Shown here: piece by piece, positions 8,050-16,658 of the stretch
Layout of the letters: each line of letters begins with the position of its first letter
Numbering within the stretch: position 1 is the stretch's first letter
NCBI GenBank assembly: GCA_947598325.1
Contig: CANQFD010000005.1
Location: 1 to 64,000 of the forward strand
Source of the DNA: an uncultured Bacilli bacterium
GTDB taxonomy: Bacteria; Bacillota_I; Bacilli_A; RF39; UBA660
Direction: 5' to 3'
DNA: 64,000 nucleotides
The notes under the pieces: generated by a model
The model's database searches: none
Seen by the model: only the letters and a program-made list of their open reading frames with translations
What the model was told of the DNA's origin: nothing
Position numbers and translations under genes: made by a program

Positions 8050-9597
8050 CTATTCTCTTGTTTTTAAAATATAATAACCATAATATTCTTCTATATTACA
8101 TTTTTCTTTTTGTTTATCTGAAATTTCTTCTAATGAATTAACAACATATATAGAATCATCCTTTAATGTTTTCGGTATATAAAAATTATATTTACCAAAT
8201 GATTTTACAACATCAAAACCATATTTTTTCTTGCCAAATTTTACAGTATCAATATAATCGTTTACATCATATTTTAGATAAAATAATACATATATATATG
8301 GTTGATTTATATTATCTGTTATGTATACATGTTTTTCATCCATTTTATCAACATAATTAATAACATTATTAAAATTTTTTAAAAAATAGAATTCTGATTT
8401 AGTATATTTACATAAAAATGAAACAAATAGGATAATATACATTATTATAATTAATTTAAATTCTTTTTTGAATTTTTTATATATTTCATACAATCCTAAT
8501 ACAATAAAGAAAATAATTGGGAAAATAATTATATTACATCTATTAACATTGGGTTCACATACAAATAATAAAAGTACTGCGGCGATAAACCAAAAATTAA
8601 AAATTGTATATAAATTATTTTCATCTTTTGTCTTTTTAAAAGAATTATATAGTCCTATTATAAAAAATGGTAAGGAAATAACATAGGTAACACCATAAAA
8701 GCTAATTAAATTCCAAGGCATATCATTTTGCTGCATAATAAATATATCTAATGCACCTTTAAAATTTTTTATACTTCTTGATATAAAGTCAGGTGAAAAT
8801 AGCGATGATATTTCCTGATAACGATTTACATTTAATCTTGGAATCGTTAAAAAAGGTAATTTTATTTCTTTTAAATCAAAATTATTAATAAATATGAATA
8901 ATATTATTGGAAGACTTATTATTCCAACAAGTCCAATTGATAAAACTGCATCTTTTAAAGTTATTTTTTTCTTAATATATAAAAATATATTAAAAGGAAT
9001 TAAAAACATTGGAAGAAAAAAATATGATGTTCCATATGAATAAGCTGATATTCCACAAAGAGCATAACCTAAATAAAGAAAAACTTTTTTATCATTTAAT
9101 CCATAACATATAAGTAATGAAGATAATAATATTAAATCAGGAAATAAATTTGATTCTAATCCCCATCTACTTTTCATTATATGCCATGGACAAATTGCTA
9201 AAAAGAATAATCCTATTAATGCAATTTTTTCATTTTTAAATTTTTTTAATAATAAATAGAAAATTAATAAAGATATACACCCAATTAATGCCATTGGTAA
9301 TCTAACTGAAAATTCATTAAGTCCAAATATTTTAACGAAAGGTATCATCATGTATGTATATAAAACATTTTGCCCATTTCCCCATGCTATTAAATGAACA
9401 GGATTTTCTTTACCATTTCTATCTATTCCATAATTTGAAATTGAATAAGCTTCATATCCTGCGGATGCTTCATCTTGATTTAACCCAGCTGGAAGACTTG
9501 ATATATCATATATTCTAACAAAAAAACCTACTATTATAATTAATAGTACTATTATATTTCTTTTATTTGTTTTTAAAAATTTTTTTGCTTTATCCAT
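8050..9597 (-). CDS. GT-C family membrane glycosyltransferase (PMT/ArnT-like)
   Basis: This 515-residue integral membrane protein has about 11-12 helices and an extracytoplasmic C-terminal tail. The first loop has LNQDEASAGYEA, with the acidic pair expected of GT-C enzymes that use polyprenyl-phosphate sugars. It should transfer a lipid-carried sugar onto a glycan or protein on the outer face of the membrane. It lies 3 nt after the GT-C gene at 9601 and in series with the polyprenyl-phosphate transferase at 10791, a likely donor supplier. The exact GT family (39 or 83) cannot be settled by eye. Confidence 0.75.
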   Translation of the reverse strand: MDKAKKFLKTNKRNIIVLLIIIVGFFVRIYDISSLPAGLNQDEASAGYEAYSISNYGIDRNGKENPVHLIAWGNGQNVLYTYMMIPFVKIFGLNEFSVRLPMALIGCISLLIFYLLLKKFKNEKIALIGLFFLAICPWHIMKSRWGLESNLFPDLILLSSLLICYGLNDKKVFLYLGYALCGISAYSYGTSYFFLPMFLIPFNIFLYIKKKITLKDAVLSIGLVGIISLPIILFIFINNFDLKEIKLPFLTIPRLNVNRYQEISSLFSPDFISRSIKNFKGALDIFIMQQNDMPWNLISFYGVTYVISLPFFIIGLYNSFKKTKDENNLYTIFNFWFIAAVLLLFVCEPNVNRCNIIIFPIIFFIVLGLYEIYKKFKKEFKLIIIMYIILFVSFLCKYTKSEFYFLKNFNNVINYVDKMDEKHVYITDNINQPYIYVLFYLKYDVNDYIDTVKFGKKKYGFDVVKSFGKYNFYIPKTLKDDSIYVVNSLEEISDKQKEKCNIEEYYGYYILKTRE

Positions 9598-9600
9598 TTT

Positions 9601-10788
9601 TTACACCTCATCATTTAACCTTTTAATTGAATTATATGAAAATTTAATAATTGCTATAAATAGTATTATTGGCATTAAACCTGATAATTGAGGTGATAAT
9701 GAATTTGGTGCTAAAAATGAATAATATCCTACTAGTGCACTTATCTGAAGTACTATAGGTAAATAATAATCTCTTTTGTATATAACAACATATATTATTG
9801 ATAATATTTCTATCATAAAGCCATATCTTTCATGCATACCTGGTAAAAAGTAAAATGTTAATAATGATAATAATAATGCAAGTGGTATAAAGTTTTTTGT
9901 AATATTAATTTTTTTATAAAATATATAAAACAATACAAATCCAATTACAACTGATGTAAGTAATATTAATATAATTCTTTGATTATCAAAAAAGCCACCT
10001 AACATAGAATATAAATTTGGATAATTTAAAGTTAATGCTGTATATTCTCCAGTTTGATTAAAATATATTAATAAACAATCTATTATACTTCTTCCTGCTA
10101 TTACTGCTGGAATACATAATATTATATCTATTAAAGGTATAAGTAAAAAATGTAATATACTTATATCTTTTTTATAAAAATATAAAGCAATATAAATTGG
10201 CAAAATAAATATAAATTGTAATTTAAATGCAAAGGCCAAACCTAAAAATATAAAACTTAATTTAATTTTATTTTTTAACACATAGTGAATTGAACCTAAT
10301 ACAAAACTAGTATATATAATGTCACATTGTGCCCATAAAGTTGAATCTAAAATTACTGTTGGAGTTAATAGTACTATGCAAAATATTATACTGCTTAATA
10401 CTTTATCTTTTGATGGTTTTAAATCATTAACAATTTTTGAAGCAAAAAATGCACAAATAAAATCAAATATAATAGATACAATTTTAATAGAATATAATGA
10501 TGATATTGGTATATATGTTAGTAGAGCTAATATCGTCATATATGGGATGTTATAATCACCAAAATTATATTTTAATCCTGGAAGACCTCCTGAATTTTCT
10601 AATTTTTCAAACCATTGAGATAGAAATATAATATAATCAGGTGATTTATATTTTAGTAGTAGAAATCTAGTAAATATTGCTACTAATACTAAACAAACAA
10701 CAAAAATTCTAATTAAATTTTTATTATTTGTAACAATCTTTTTAAATTTATTTTCCAAATCTAATATTTTATCAGCTACTTTTATCAT
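9601..10788 (-). CDS. GT-C-like membrane mannosyltransferase-type protein
   Basis: This 395-residue polytopic protein has motifs ILDSTLWAQCDIIYTSF, LGLAFAFKLQ and LPGMHERYGFM, typical of a bacterial GT-C group annotated as mannosyltransferase or GT39-like. The C-terminal HERYGF box is characteristic. The start overlaps the region just after the upstream stop (2 nt apart), with GAGG in the end of the previous gene acting as ribosome site, so translation is probably coupled. It is likely an outer-face transferase that takes a sugar from a polyprenyl-phosphate carrier. The substrate is unknown. Confidence 0.72.
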   Translation of the reverse strand: MIKVADKILDLENKFKKIVTNNKNLIRIFVVCLVLVAIFTRFLLLKYKSPDYIIFLSQWFEKLENSGGLPGLKYNFGDYNIPYMTILALLTYIPISSLYSIKIVSIIFDFICAFFASKIVNDLKPSKDKVLSSIIFCIVLLTPTVILDSTLWAQCDIIYTSFVLGSIHYVLKNKIKLSFIFLGLAFAFKLQFIFILPIYIALYFYKKDISILHFLLIPLIDIILCIPAVIAGRSIIDCLLIYFNQTGEYTALTLNYPNLYSMLGGFFDNQRIILILLTSVVIGFVLFYIFYKKINITKNFIPLALLLSLLTFYFLPGMHERYGFMIEILSIIYVVIYKRDYYLPIVLQISALVGYYSFLAPNSLSPQLSGLMPIILFIAIIKFSYNSIKRLNDEV

Positions 10789-10790
10789 TA

Positions 10791-11762
10791 TTACTTATCC
10801 TCATTTAGTTTAACTTCTTCAATTATATATCTTGGTCTTGATTTTGTTTCATTATAAATTTTACCAATATATTCGCCTATTATACCTATACAAAATATCT
10901 GAAATCCTCCAAAGAAACATATAAGTACAACAATTGTTGTCCAGCCTTCAACATTTGATCCTAAAAAATAACCTATTACATAACATATTAAAAATATAAA
11001 ACTAAGAGCTGTAACTAGTAATCCTAAAGATGTTATTAATCTAATTGGTTTTACACTAAAAGATAATATTCCTTCCAATGCAAAATTAAGCATTTTCTTA
11101 AGTGGATATTTTGATTCACCTGCAAATCTTTCATTACGCTCATATTCTACTGTTGATGATTTAAAACCAATCAATGGTATTATTCCCCTCAAAAATAAAT
11201 TTACTTCTTTATAATTTTCAAGTTCGTTTAATGCCCTTTTACTCATTAATCTATAATCAGCATGATTATACACAATATCAACTCCAAGGAGTTTCATAAA
11301 TTTATAAAATCCCTCTGCAGTTGTTCTTTTAAACCATGTATCAGTTTTTCTAGCTGATCTTACGCCATATACTATATCACAATCATTATTATATTCTTCT
11401 ACCATTTTATCCATCACATTTATATCATCTTGAAGATCTGCATCCATACTAATTACAATATCAGCATATTCTTTTGCTGTCATAAGTCCTGCTAGCAAAG
11501 CATTTTGGTGTCCTCTATTTCTAGATAAATTTACTCCTGTTACAAAACTGTTTTTTTCATTTAATTCACTAATAATATCCCATGTCTTGTCTTTAGATCC
11601 ATCATTTACATACATTATTTTACTCTTTTTATCAATCAATTTATCTTCAATCATATTTTGTAATTTTTCTGTTAACTTTTCTGTTGTAACATATAGAACT
11701 TCTTCTTCGTTATAGCATGGTACAACTACATATAAAATACTATTCTTTACTTTCTTTTTCAT
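10791..11762 (-). CDS. GtrB/CsbB-like polyprenyl-phosphate glycosyltransferase
   Basis: This 323-residue GT2 enzyme starts with YVVVPCYNEEEVL. It has the VNDGSKDKTW and SMDADLQDD metal sites, NLSRNRGHQNALLAG, and two C-terminal membrane helices ending EYIGKIYNETKSRPRYII. This is the GtrB/CsbB/DPM1 pattern: it loads a sugar from a nucleotide donor onto undecaprenyl phosphate at the inner face. The ATG at 11762 is chosen because AGGA lies 8 nt before it; the ATG three codons upstream has its purine run directly abutting. It is followed immediately by two GT-C genes, the expected users of its product. Confidence 0.88.
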   Translation of the reverse strand: MKKKVKNSILYVVVPCYNEEEVLYVTTEKLTEKLQNMIEDKLIDKKSKIMYVNDGSKDKTWDIISELNEKNSFVTGVNLSRNRGHQNALLAGLMTAKEYADIVISMDADLQDDINVMDKMVEEYNNDCDIVYGVRSARKTDTWFKRTTAEGFYKFMKLLGVDIVYNHADYRLMSKRALNELENYKEVNLFLRGIIPLIGFKSSTVEYERNERFAGESKYPLKKMLNFALEGILSFSVKPIRLITSLGLLVTALSFIFLICYVIGYFLGSNVEGWTTIVVLICFFGGFQIFCIGIIGEYIGKIYNETKSRPRYIIEEVKLNEDK

Positions 11763-11780
11763 TTTTTCCATCCTTTACTT

Positions 11781-13691
11781 CTATTTTAACATCCAAACCT
11801 TTTTTAAAAATTCATATCTTTTTTGTATTTCCTCTTTTTGATGTTCATCTAGACCAAATTTATCATCATAATACTTATGTATTTCTTTAATTTCTTTTAT
11901 ATGTGCTTCTTTTTTAGTTACACTACTTACATTATCTCCATGTAGTCTATAATAATTTAAAGGTTTATCATAATAAGCTATCTTACCTTTTCTCATTACA
12001 TTTACATAAAATAACCAGTCTCCTGCTTGTTTATATTTTCCTGATAGTTTAAAGAATTCATCATAGTTATCATTTTTAATAATTGCACTTGATACATTTG
12101 CTATTGTACAATTTAAGAAAGAATAATTATTAAATTCATAAACTCCATCATTAACAAAATTTTTATCCCAATGACCAGTTTTCATAATATCTATTTCATT
12201 TTTTATAGTTCTAATTATCACATCACCAAATGTATTAATAAATGCTGTATCTGAATATGAAATTACCACATCATCATTCTTAATTACTGGGTTCATTATT
12301 TTTTCTAAGAATTTACTATCACAATAGTCATCCGCCTCTGCTATCCAAACGTAATCCATAGTCGCATTTTTAAAACCTTTTTCCCATTGTTTAAATGCAG
12401 AACCACTATTTTCTTCATTATAGATTTTTTTAATATTTACATATGGTTTTAAATTTTCTACAATCTCATCTATAAGCTTTCTACTATCATCAGTTGAACA
12501 ATCATCTAATATAATTATTTCATCAATTTTTATAGTTTGAGATAATATGCTATAAATTCTTTGATATAAAAATCTTTTATAATTATAATTTGGAATTACA
12601 ACTGATATTGTTTTAATATTTTTCTCTAAGGAATTTTGTTTTTTAGCAAGATCAATAATATCATCTATTGATATTTTATCAGGCATTATTTTATTAACTA
12701 GTATTTTTCTTAGAATATTATAAACGGATACCAATAAACTAGCTAGTATATTAAGACCTAACAAATTTAATTTAATTAATAATTTATAATATATTTGATG
12801 TTTTTTACCTTGATTAGTAATAAATTCTTTTAAGTATGGATTCTTATCTATTTTGTAAGGTTTAATTAATTTAGAAAATTTGCTAAACCATTTTCTTCTT
12901 TTTAATATAGATTTTTCTTTTGGTAATACATACAAAAGTAAACCTAAAAGTTGCTGATAAACAATTGCGTCTTTATATTTTTCATAGTTTTCATCTTTAC
13001 TTATTCTTTTAAGTGTTTGTGAAACTCCATAAAAAATATCAAATCTCTTATCAGTAATTTCAGAATTTTGTATAGAAGAATTCCTTTGAATATAGTTATA
13101 AAATACATTAGGATTATATACTGTTTTATTATTTATAACTATTGGTAATATTACCGCTAAATCTTCATTTATCTTCCCTTCTGCAAATTTATACATTCTA
13201 ATAACTTCTTTTTTAAATAATTTATTACAAGCTGAAGCTGCAAGACCATTATTTATGAAATCAATTTTATCAGTAGAACTACCACAAACGGTTCTAAATT
13301 CCATTTCTGTATCTTCATATATAAGTTTCATATCGCAAACTGAGATATCGGCTTTATTTTCTAATATTGTATTAAGCAATTCTTCATAATAATTTTCTTC
13401 TATATAATCATCTGAATCAATATATCCAATATAATCTCCTGTAGAATTTTCTAATGCAATATTTCTAGAATAAGATAACCCCATGTTTTGTTTATTTTCA
13501 ATTATTTTTATTCTATTATCATTTTTTTCTAATTTTTTAATTATTTTTAGTGTGCTATCAGTTGAACAATCATCAACTATTATAACTTCAATATTTTTAT
13601 ATGTTTGATTTAATATTGACTCAATACATTTTTCAATATATTTTTCTGTGTTATATGCACTTACTATTACTGAAATTTTACTATTTGACAC
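11781..13691 (-). CDS. Tandem GT2-GT2 glycosyltransferase
   Basis: This 636-residue protein has two GT2 catalytic domains. The first (about 5-225) opens ISVIVSAYNTEKYI and has the YIDSDDYIEENY site. The second (about 365-600) opens ISVVIPNYNYKRFLYQR and has WIAEADDYCDSKF. A linker of about 140 residues with a hydrophobic helix separates them. The architecture implies two sequential sugar additions or a polymerising activity on a cytoplasmic glycan intermediate. The start is GTG with a weak purine-rich site upstream; no better in-frame start is visible close by. It is the first gene of a four-gene unit (13691 to 8050). Confidence 0.85.
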   Translation of the reverse strand: MSNSKISVIVSAYNTEKYIEKCIESILNQTYKNIEVIIVDDCSTDSTLKIIKKLEKNDNRIKIIENKQNMGLSYSRNIALENSTGDYIGYIDSDDYIEENYYEELLNTILENKADISVCDMKLIYEDTEMEFRTVCGSSTDKIDFINNGLAASACNKLFKKEVIRMYKFAEGKINEDLAVILPIVINNKTVYNPNVFYNYIQRNSSIQNSEITDKRFDIFYGVSQTLKRISKDENYEKYKDAIVYQQLLGLLLYVLPKEKSILKRRKWFSKFSKLIKPYKIDKNPYLKEFITNQGKKHQIYYKLLIKLNLLGLNILASLLVSVYNILRKILVNKIMPDKISIDDIIDLAKKQNSLEKNIKTISVVIPNYNYKRFLYQRIYSILSQTIKIDEIIILDDCSTDDSRKLIDEIVENLKPYVNIKKIYNEENSGSAFKQWEKGFKNATMDYVWIAEADDYCDSKFLEKIMNPVIKNDDVVISYSDTAFINTFGDVIIRTIKNEIDIMKTGHWDKNFVNDGVYEFNNYSFLNCTIANVSSAIIKNDNYDEFFKLSGKYKQAGDWLFYVNVMRKGKIAYYDKPLNYYRLHGDNVSSVTKKEAHIKEIKEIHKYYDDKFGLDEHQKEEIQKRYEFLKKVWMLK

Positions 13692-13709
13692 CTTTTTTCA
13701 CCCATACTA

Positions 13710-13738
13710 ATTATATATTAATTTAGAGTAATAGTAAA
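13710..13738 (-). promoter_or_regulatory. Promoter of the 13691-8050 glycosyltransferase unit
   Basis: -35 TTTACT (13733-13738), a 17-nt spacer and -10 TATAAT (13710-13715). It lies just after the terminator of the preceding unit. Confidence 0.6.
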
Positions 13739-13763
13739 GAAAAAATATAAAATTATAAAATTT

Positions 13764-13797
13764 AAAAAGAGCTGATTTAAACTAAAATCAGTTCTTT
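13764..13797 (-). terminator. Terminator after the GT-C/GtrA fusion gene
   Basis: A 13-nt stem (13766-13778 with 13785-13797, one imperfect pair) has a 6-nt loop and a T5 run on the minus strand. It separates the Arn-like cluster from the next glycosyltransferase unit. Confidence 0.65.
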
Positions 13798-13867
13798 AGA
13801 AAATATCTAAAATAAAGTAAAAGAATTGACTTATACTCTTTTTTTAGAATTTATGTATTTGAGTGCA

Positions 13868-15811
13868 TTACTCTAAAAATAATTTTCTAGTTATAAAGTT
13901 AAATATCATAACTATTAAGGTTGCTACTATCTTTGATAGCATATAATAAATACTAAGTTTATTTATCATTAACCACATTATTAAATCATTTATTCCAAGA
14001 CCTATAATGCTAAAAATTATAAATGTTATAAAATTTTTCTTTTTATCTTTACTTTCATCAACATTAAATACCCAATGTACACTAGCCCAATAGTTATATA
14101 CAACTGAAATACAAAATGATAATGTATTAGATATAATAACTGGTAAATTAAAGAATTCTTTAAAGATATATAAGAAAATAAAATCAATCAAAGTTGCAGC
14201 TACTCCAACTATCGAAAATTTGAATATTTGTATAAATAAATTTTCAATTTTTTTACTAACCTTAATATGTAATAATTTTAATGCTGATTTTATAAAATTA
14301 GCAATTTTATCTTCTTTTTCTACTTTTTTATTATCTTTCATTTTCTCTCTTCTTTCTTTTAACAATATTGATTTTTTATTAAATAAATAGTTTATTGAAC
14401 CCAAACTTGCAAAAATGAATATTGGAATATAATTAACTAAATATCTTGATCTTGTTTCCCAAATAAGTAAAAATATAAATAATCCACATAATGACAATCT
14501 TGATATAAAACTATATATATTCTTTTTATCTATAAATGTTGATATGAATATAAAAATTAAAAATAATATATAATATGATGTGCATAGATAGTAGAATATA
14601 CTTCCTTTAACACTATTTGTATCAAATAATCTATGGAGTGAAGTCAATTTATATGGGTTTCTAAGTAATTTATTAGGTGCATAAAAAGTTCCATCTCCCC
14701 ATGTATACGATATTTTAGTTATTAAAAAGTCATCTAGTGTTTTAGTCTCCAAATAGTTATTTAATCTATCTTTTATCAAATTTAATTCTTTTCTTTTTTC
14801 TTTTATTTTATCACGTTGATTAATTGCATAATCAACATCTTCCATATTATATCCACCGTTTCCAACAAGTCCCATTGCTATCCAATGAGTATATGGAATT
14901 TTTTTATTTACATCAATTTTATCATATATATATCTATTATATAAAATATTCTTAAATATAAAGAGAGTTAAAAGTGTAACTAAAGTTACTAATGATATAT
15001 TTAAAATTTTTTTATAATTCAATTTATTATTTTTATATAGTAAAGATGCTATCAAAATTGCTATAAATATAATATTTGTTGTAATTTTAAGTTGCATTCC
15101 AACAAATAAGATAATTGAAAAAATTATTAATATTAAAATTGTCTCTTTTTTAGATAGTTTATCATCTTTAAAGCTAAATAAATATAATAATAAAATTGGT
15201 ATAAACATAGTAAATGTATCAGTATAAAATATTGGACAATATAAATATATTGGACTAAATAATGCAAATAGTATTATTGAAAATAAAGCCATTTTTAAAT
15301 TATATATTTTTTTAACACATTTGTATAAAATAAACATTGAAAAATCAATAATAATAATATTTAAAAGTATTCCTACATAAATATAATTAATATTTTTTAT
15401 TATTAAATTTATGATAAAAAATATTGATTTTAAAATTATTAAAATTGGTATATTATTTGGATAATAAGAAAAGTATGTATGAGAATAATTATATTCATTT
15501 CCAAAATCAATTGCTTCATTAAATATTACTCCAAAATCCCAACTTGGATGAACTTTTAAAAAATAAGATATTATTAGTTGAGAAATAAATACTATAAAAA
15601 AAATAAAATAACTAATATTTTTTATTTGTTTTTCACTTAATGTACAAATAAATTTATATAATAATTTAAGTATCATGTATATAAATACAATCGTTGGTAT
15701 TAATATATAAAATTTATAATTGCCATATATAGTAGCATTATTATAGAATAATGACACAAAAATTATAATAAAAAAAATTAAAATTGATAGTAAATTTATT
15801 ATTTTTTTCAT
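13868..15811 (-). CDS. GT-C glycosyltransferase fused to a GtrA flippase domain
   Basis: Residues 1 to about 470 of this 647-residue protein form a polytopic GT-C-like transferase with an acidic first loop (HPSWDFGVIFNEA) and a long extracytoplasmic loop. A basic cytoplasmic linker follows (about 475-515). Residues about 520-647 are a four-helix GtrA domain (FKFSIVGVAATLIDFIFL, SFCISVVYNYWASVHWVF, FNFITRKLF). GtrA proteins are thought to flip polyprenyl-phosphate sugars, so one chain may combine flipping and transfer. GtrA and GT-C are usually separate proteins. It has its own promoter at 15851 and sits next to the SMR-like pair, a second candidate flippase. Confidence 0.8.
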   Translation of the reverse strand: MKKIINLLSILIFFIIIFVSLFYNNATIYGNYKFYILIPTIVFIYMILKLLYKFICTLSEKQIKNISYFIFFIVFISQLIISYFLKVHPSWDFGVIFNEAIDFGNEYNYSHTYFSYYPNNIPILIILKSIFFIINLIIKNINYIYVGILLNIIIIDFSMFILYKCVKKIYNLKMALFSIILFALFSPIYLYCPIFYTDTFTMFIPILLLYLFSFKDDKLSKKETILILIIFSIILFVGMQLKITTNIIFIAILIASLLYKNNKLNYKKILNISLVTLVTLLTLFIFKNILYNRYIYDKIDVNKKIPYTHWIAMGLVGNGGYNMEDVDYAINQRDKIKEKRKELNLIKDRLNNYLETKTLDDFLITKISYTWGDGTFYAPNKLLRNPYKLTSLHRLFDTNSVKGSIFYYLCTSYYILFLIFIFISTFIDKKNIYSFISRLSLCGLFIFLLIWETRSRYLVNYIPIFIFASLGSINYLFNKKSILLKERREKMKDNKKVEKEDKIANFIKSALKLLHIKVSKKIENLFIQIFKFSIVGVAATLIDFIFLYIFKEFFNLPVIISNTLSFCISVVYNYWASVHWVFNVDESKDKKKNFITFIIFSIIGLGINDLIMWLMINKLSIYYMLSKIVATLIVMIFNFITRKLFLE

Positions 15812-15850
15812 TTTAAGTACTCCAACCTATATCATTCTTATTATATATTA

Positions 15851-15879
15851 AGTATATCATATTCAATTTTAATTGTAAA
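15851..15879 (-). promoter_or_regulatory. Promoter of the GT-C/GtrA fusion gene
   Basis: -35 TTTACA (15874-15879), a 17-nt spacer and -10 TATACT (15851-15856) with TGA before it. The start would lie about 33 nt before the ATG. Confidence 0.65.
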
Positions 15880-15897
15880 AGAAAAAAAAGAAAAGTA

Positions 15898-16245
15898 CTA
15901 ACATAATGTATATACTATAATCCCAAATAGTATAAATATTAATGAAATAAATTTCTTTTTATTGATTTTTTCTTTAAAAAATTTTACACCAAAGATAGTC
16001 ACATATATATAACTTGTTGCTTCTAGTATTGGTCCATATGATAGTGGAACTACTTTATATGCATATATGTTAAAAAAAGTTGCTAAAAAAAATAATATGT
16101 ATGCGAATATAACTAATCCATTTAGGTATTCTTCAATTTTTGAGGAATATTCTTTTAATGCTGATTTTTTCAATAATACTTGTGAAATAGCACTGATAAA
16201 TACACCTGTTAATAATATTAATGAATATAATAATTGTTTATTCAT
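15898..16245 (-). CDS. SMR-like flippase subunit (ArnE/ArnF type), second of pair
   Basis: This 115-residue protein has four helices and the SMR/DMT pattern: ISAISQVLLKKSAL at the first helix, VPLSYGPILEATSYIYV in the third, and GVKFFKEKINKKKFISL before the fourth. Paired small proteins of this kind (ArnE-ArnF) are proposed to flip undecaprenyl-phosphate-L-Ara4N. The chosen ATG at 16245 overlaps the stop of the partner gene by 8 nt, a coupled arrangement that suits an obligate heterodimer. A TTG start seven codons upstream is less likely. A drug-efflux SMR role is the alternative, but the context argues against it. Confidence 0.78.
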   Translation of the reverse strand: MNKQLLYSLILLTGVFISAISQVLLKKSALKEYSSKIEEYLNGLVIFAYILFFLATFFNIYAYKVVPLSYGPILEATSYIYVTIFGVKFFKEKINKKKFISLIFILFGIIVYTLC

Positions 16246-16597
16246 TTTTTTCACCACTGCTTTCAAGATTATATAAAACTACACCAATAATAATCATAAG
16301 TGCTCCTAATATTTTGCCAATAGTAATTGATTCATTAAAGAATATATATCCCCATAATATTCCCCAAACAATAGTTATTGCTTTACTAGCAAAGGCATTT
16401 GTTAAAGGCAGTTTTTTTATAATTTGTTGCCATCCAATAGCATATATACCTAAACATAAAAGAATTATGCCATAATATAAAATAAAATAAAAGCTAAAAA
16501 AAGTTTCATTAGAAGCTAGTTTTGAAAAAATCCCGCTTAATGAATAAACAACTAGCAATATATTTAATATTATATAAGTCTTTATATTATTCTTCAT
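16238..16597 (-). CDS. SMR/EamA-like flippase subunit, first of pair
   Basis: This 119-residue four-helix protein starts with a YSLSGIFSKLAS first helix. It has LPLTNAFASKAITIVWGILWGYIFFNE spread over the second to third helix region (not contiguous with the first) and ends with IIIGVVLYNLES. It matches half of a DMT-superfamily transporter. It overlaps the next small gene by 8 nt, so the two are probably made in equal amounts as a heterodimer. Lying downstream of the WecE-type aminotransferase and the ArnC-like transferase, it is a good candidate for moving the lipid-linked amino sugar across the membrane. Confidence 0.78.
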   Translation of the reverse strand: MKNNIKTYIILNILLVVYSLSGIFSKLASNETFFSFYFILYYGIILLCLGIYAIGWQQIIKKLPLTNAFASKAITIVWGILWGYIFFNESITIGKILGALMIIIGVVLYNLESSGEKNE

Positions 16598-16658
16598 TTA
16601 ATCACCTTTTTTTTAAACAATATAATTATATAATTTTTTTCTAGTTTTGTATAGCTTA

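Noticed and set aside
7584-8360. Plus-strand open frames opposite the DUF5684-like and GT-C genes
   Set aside because: They are low-complexity L/F/Y-rich mirrors of hydrophobic minus-strand genes, with no ribosome sites.
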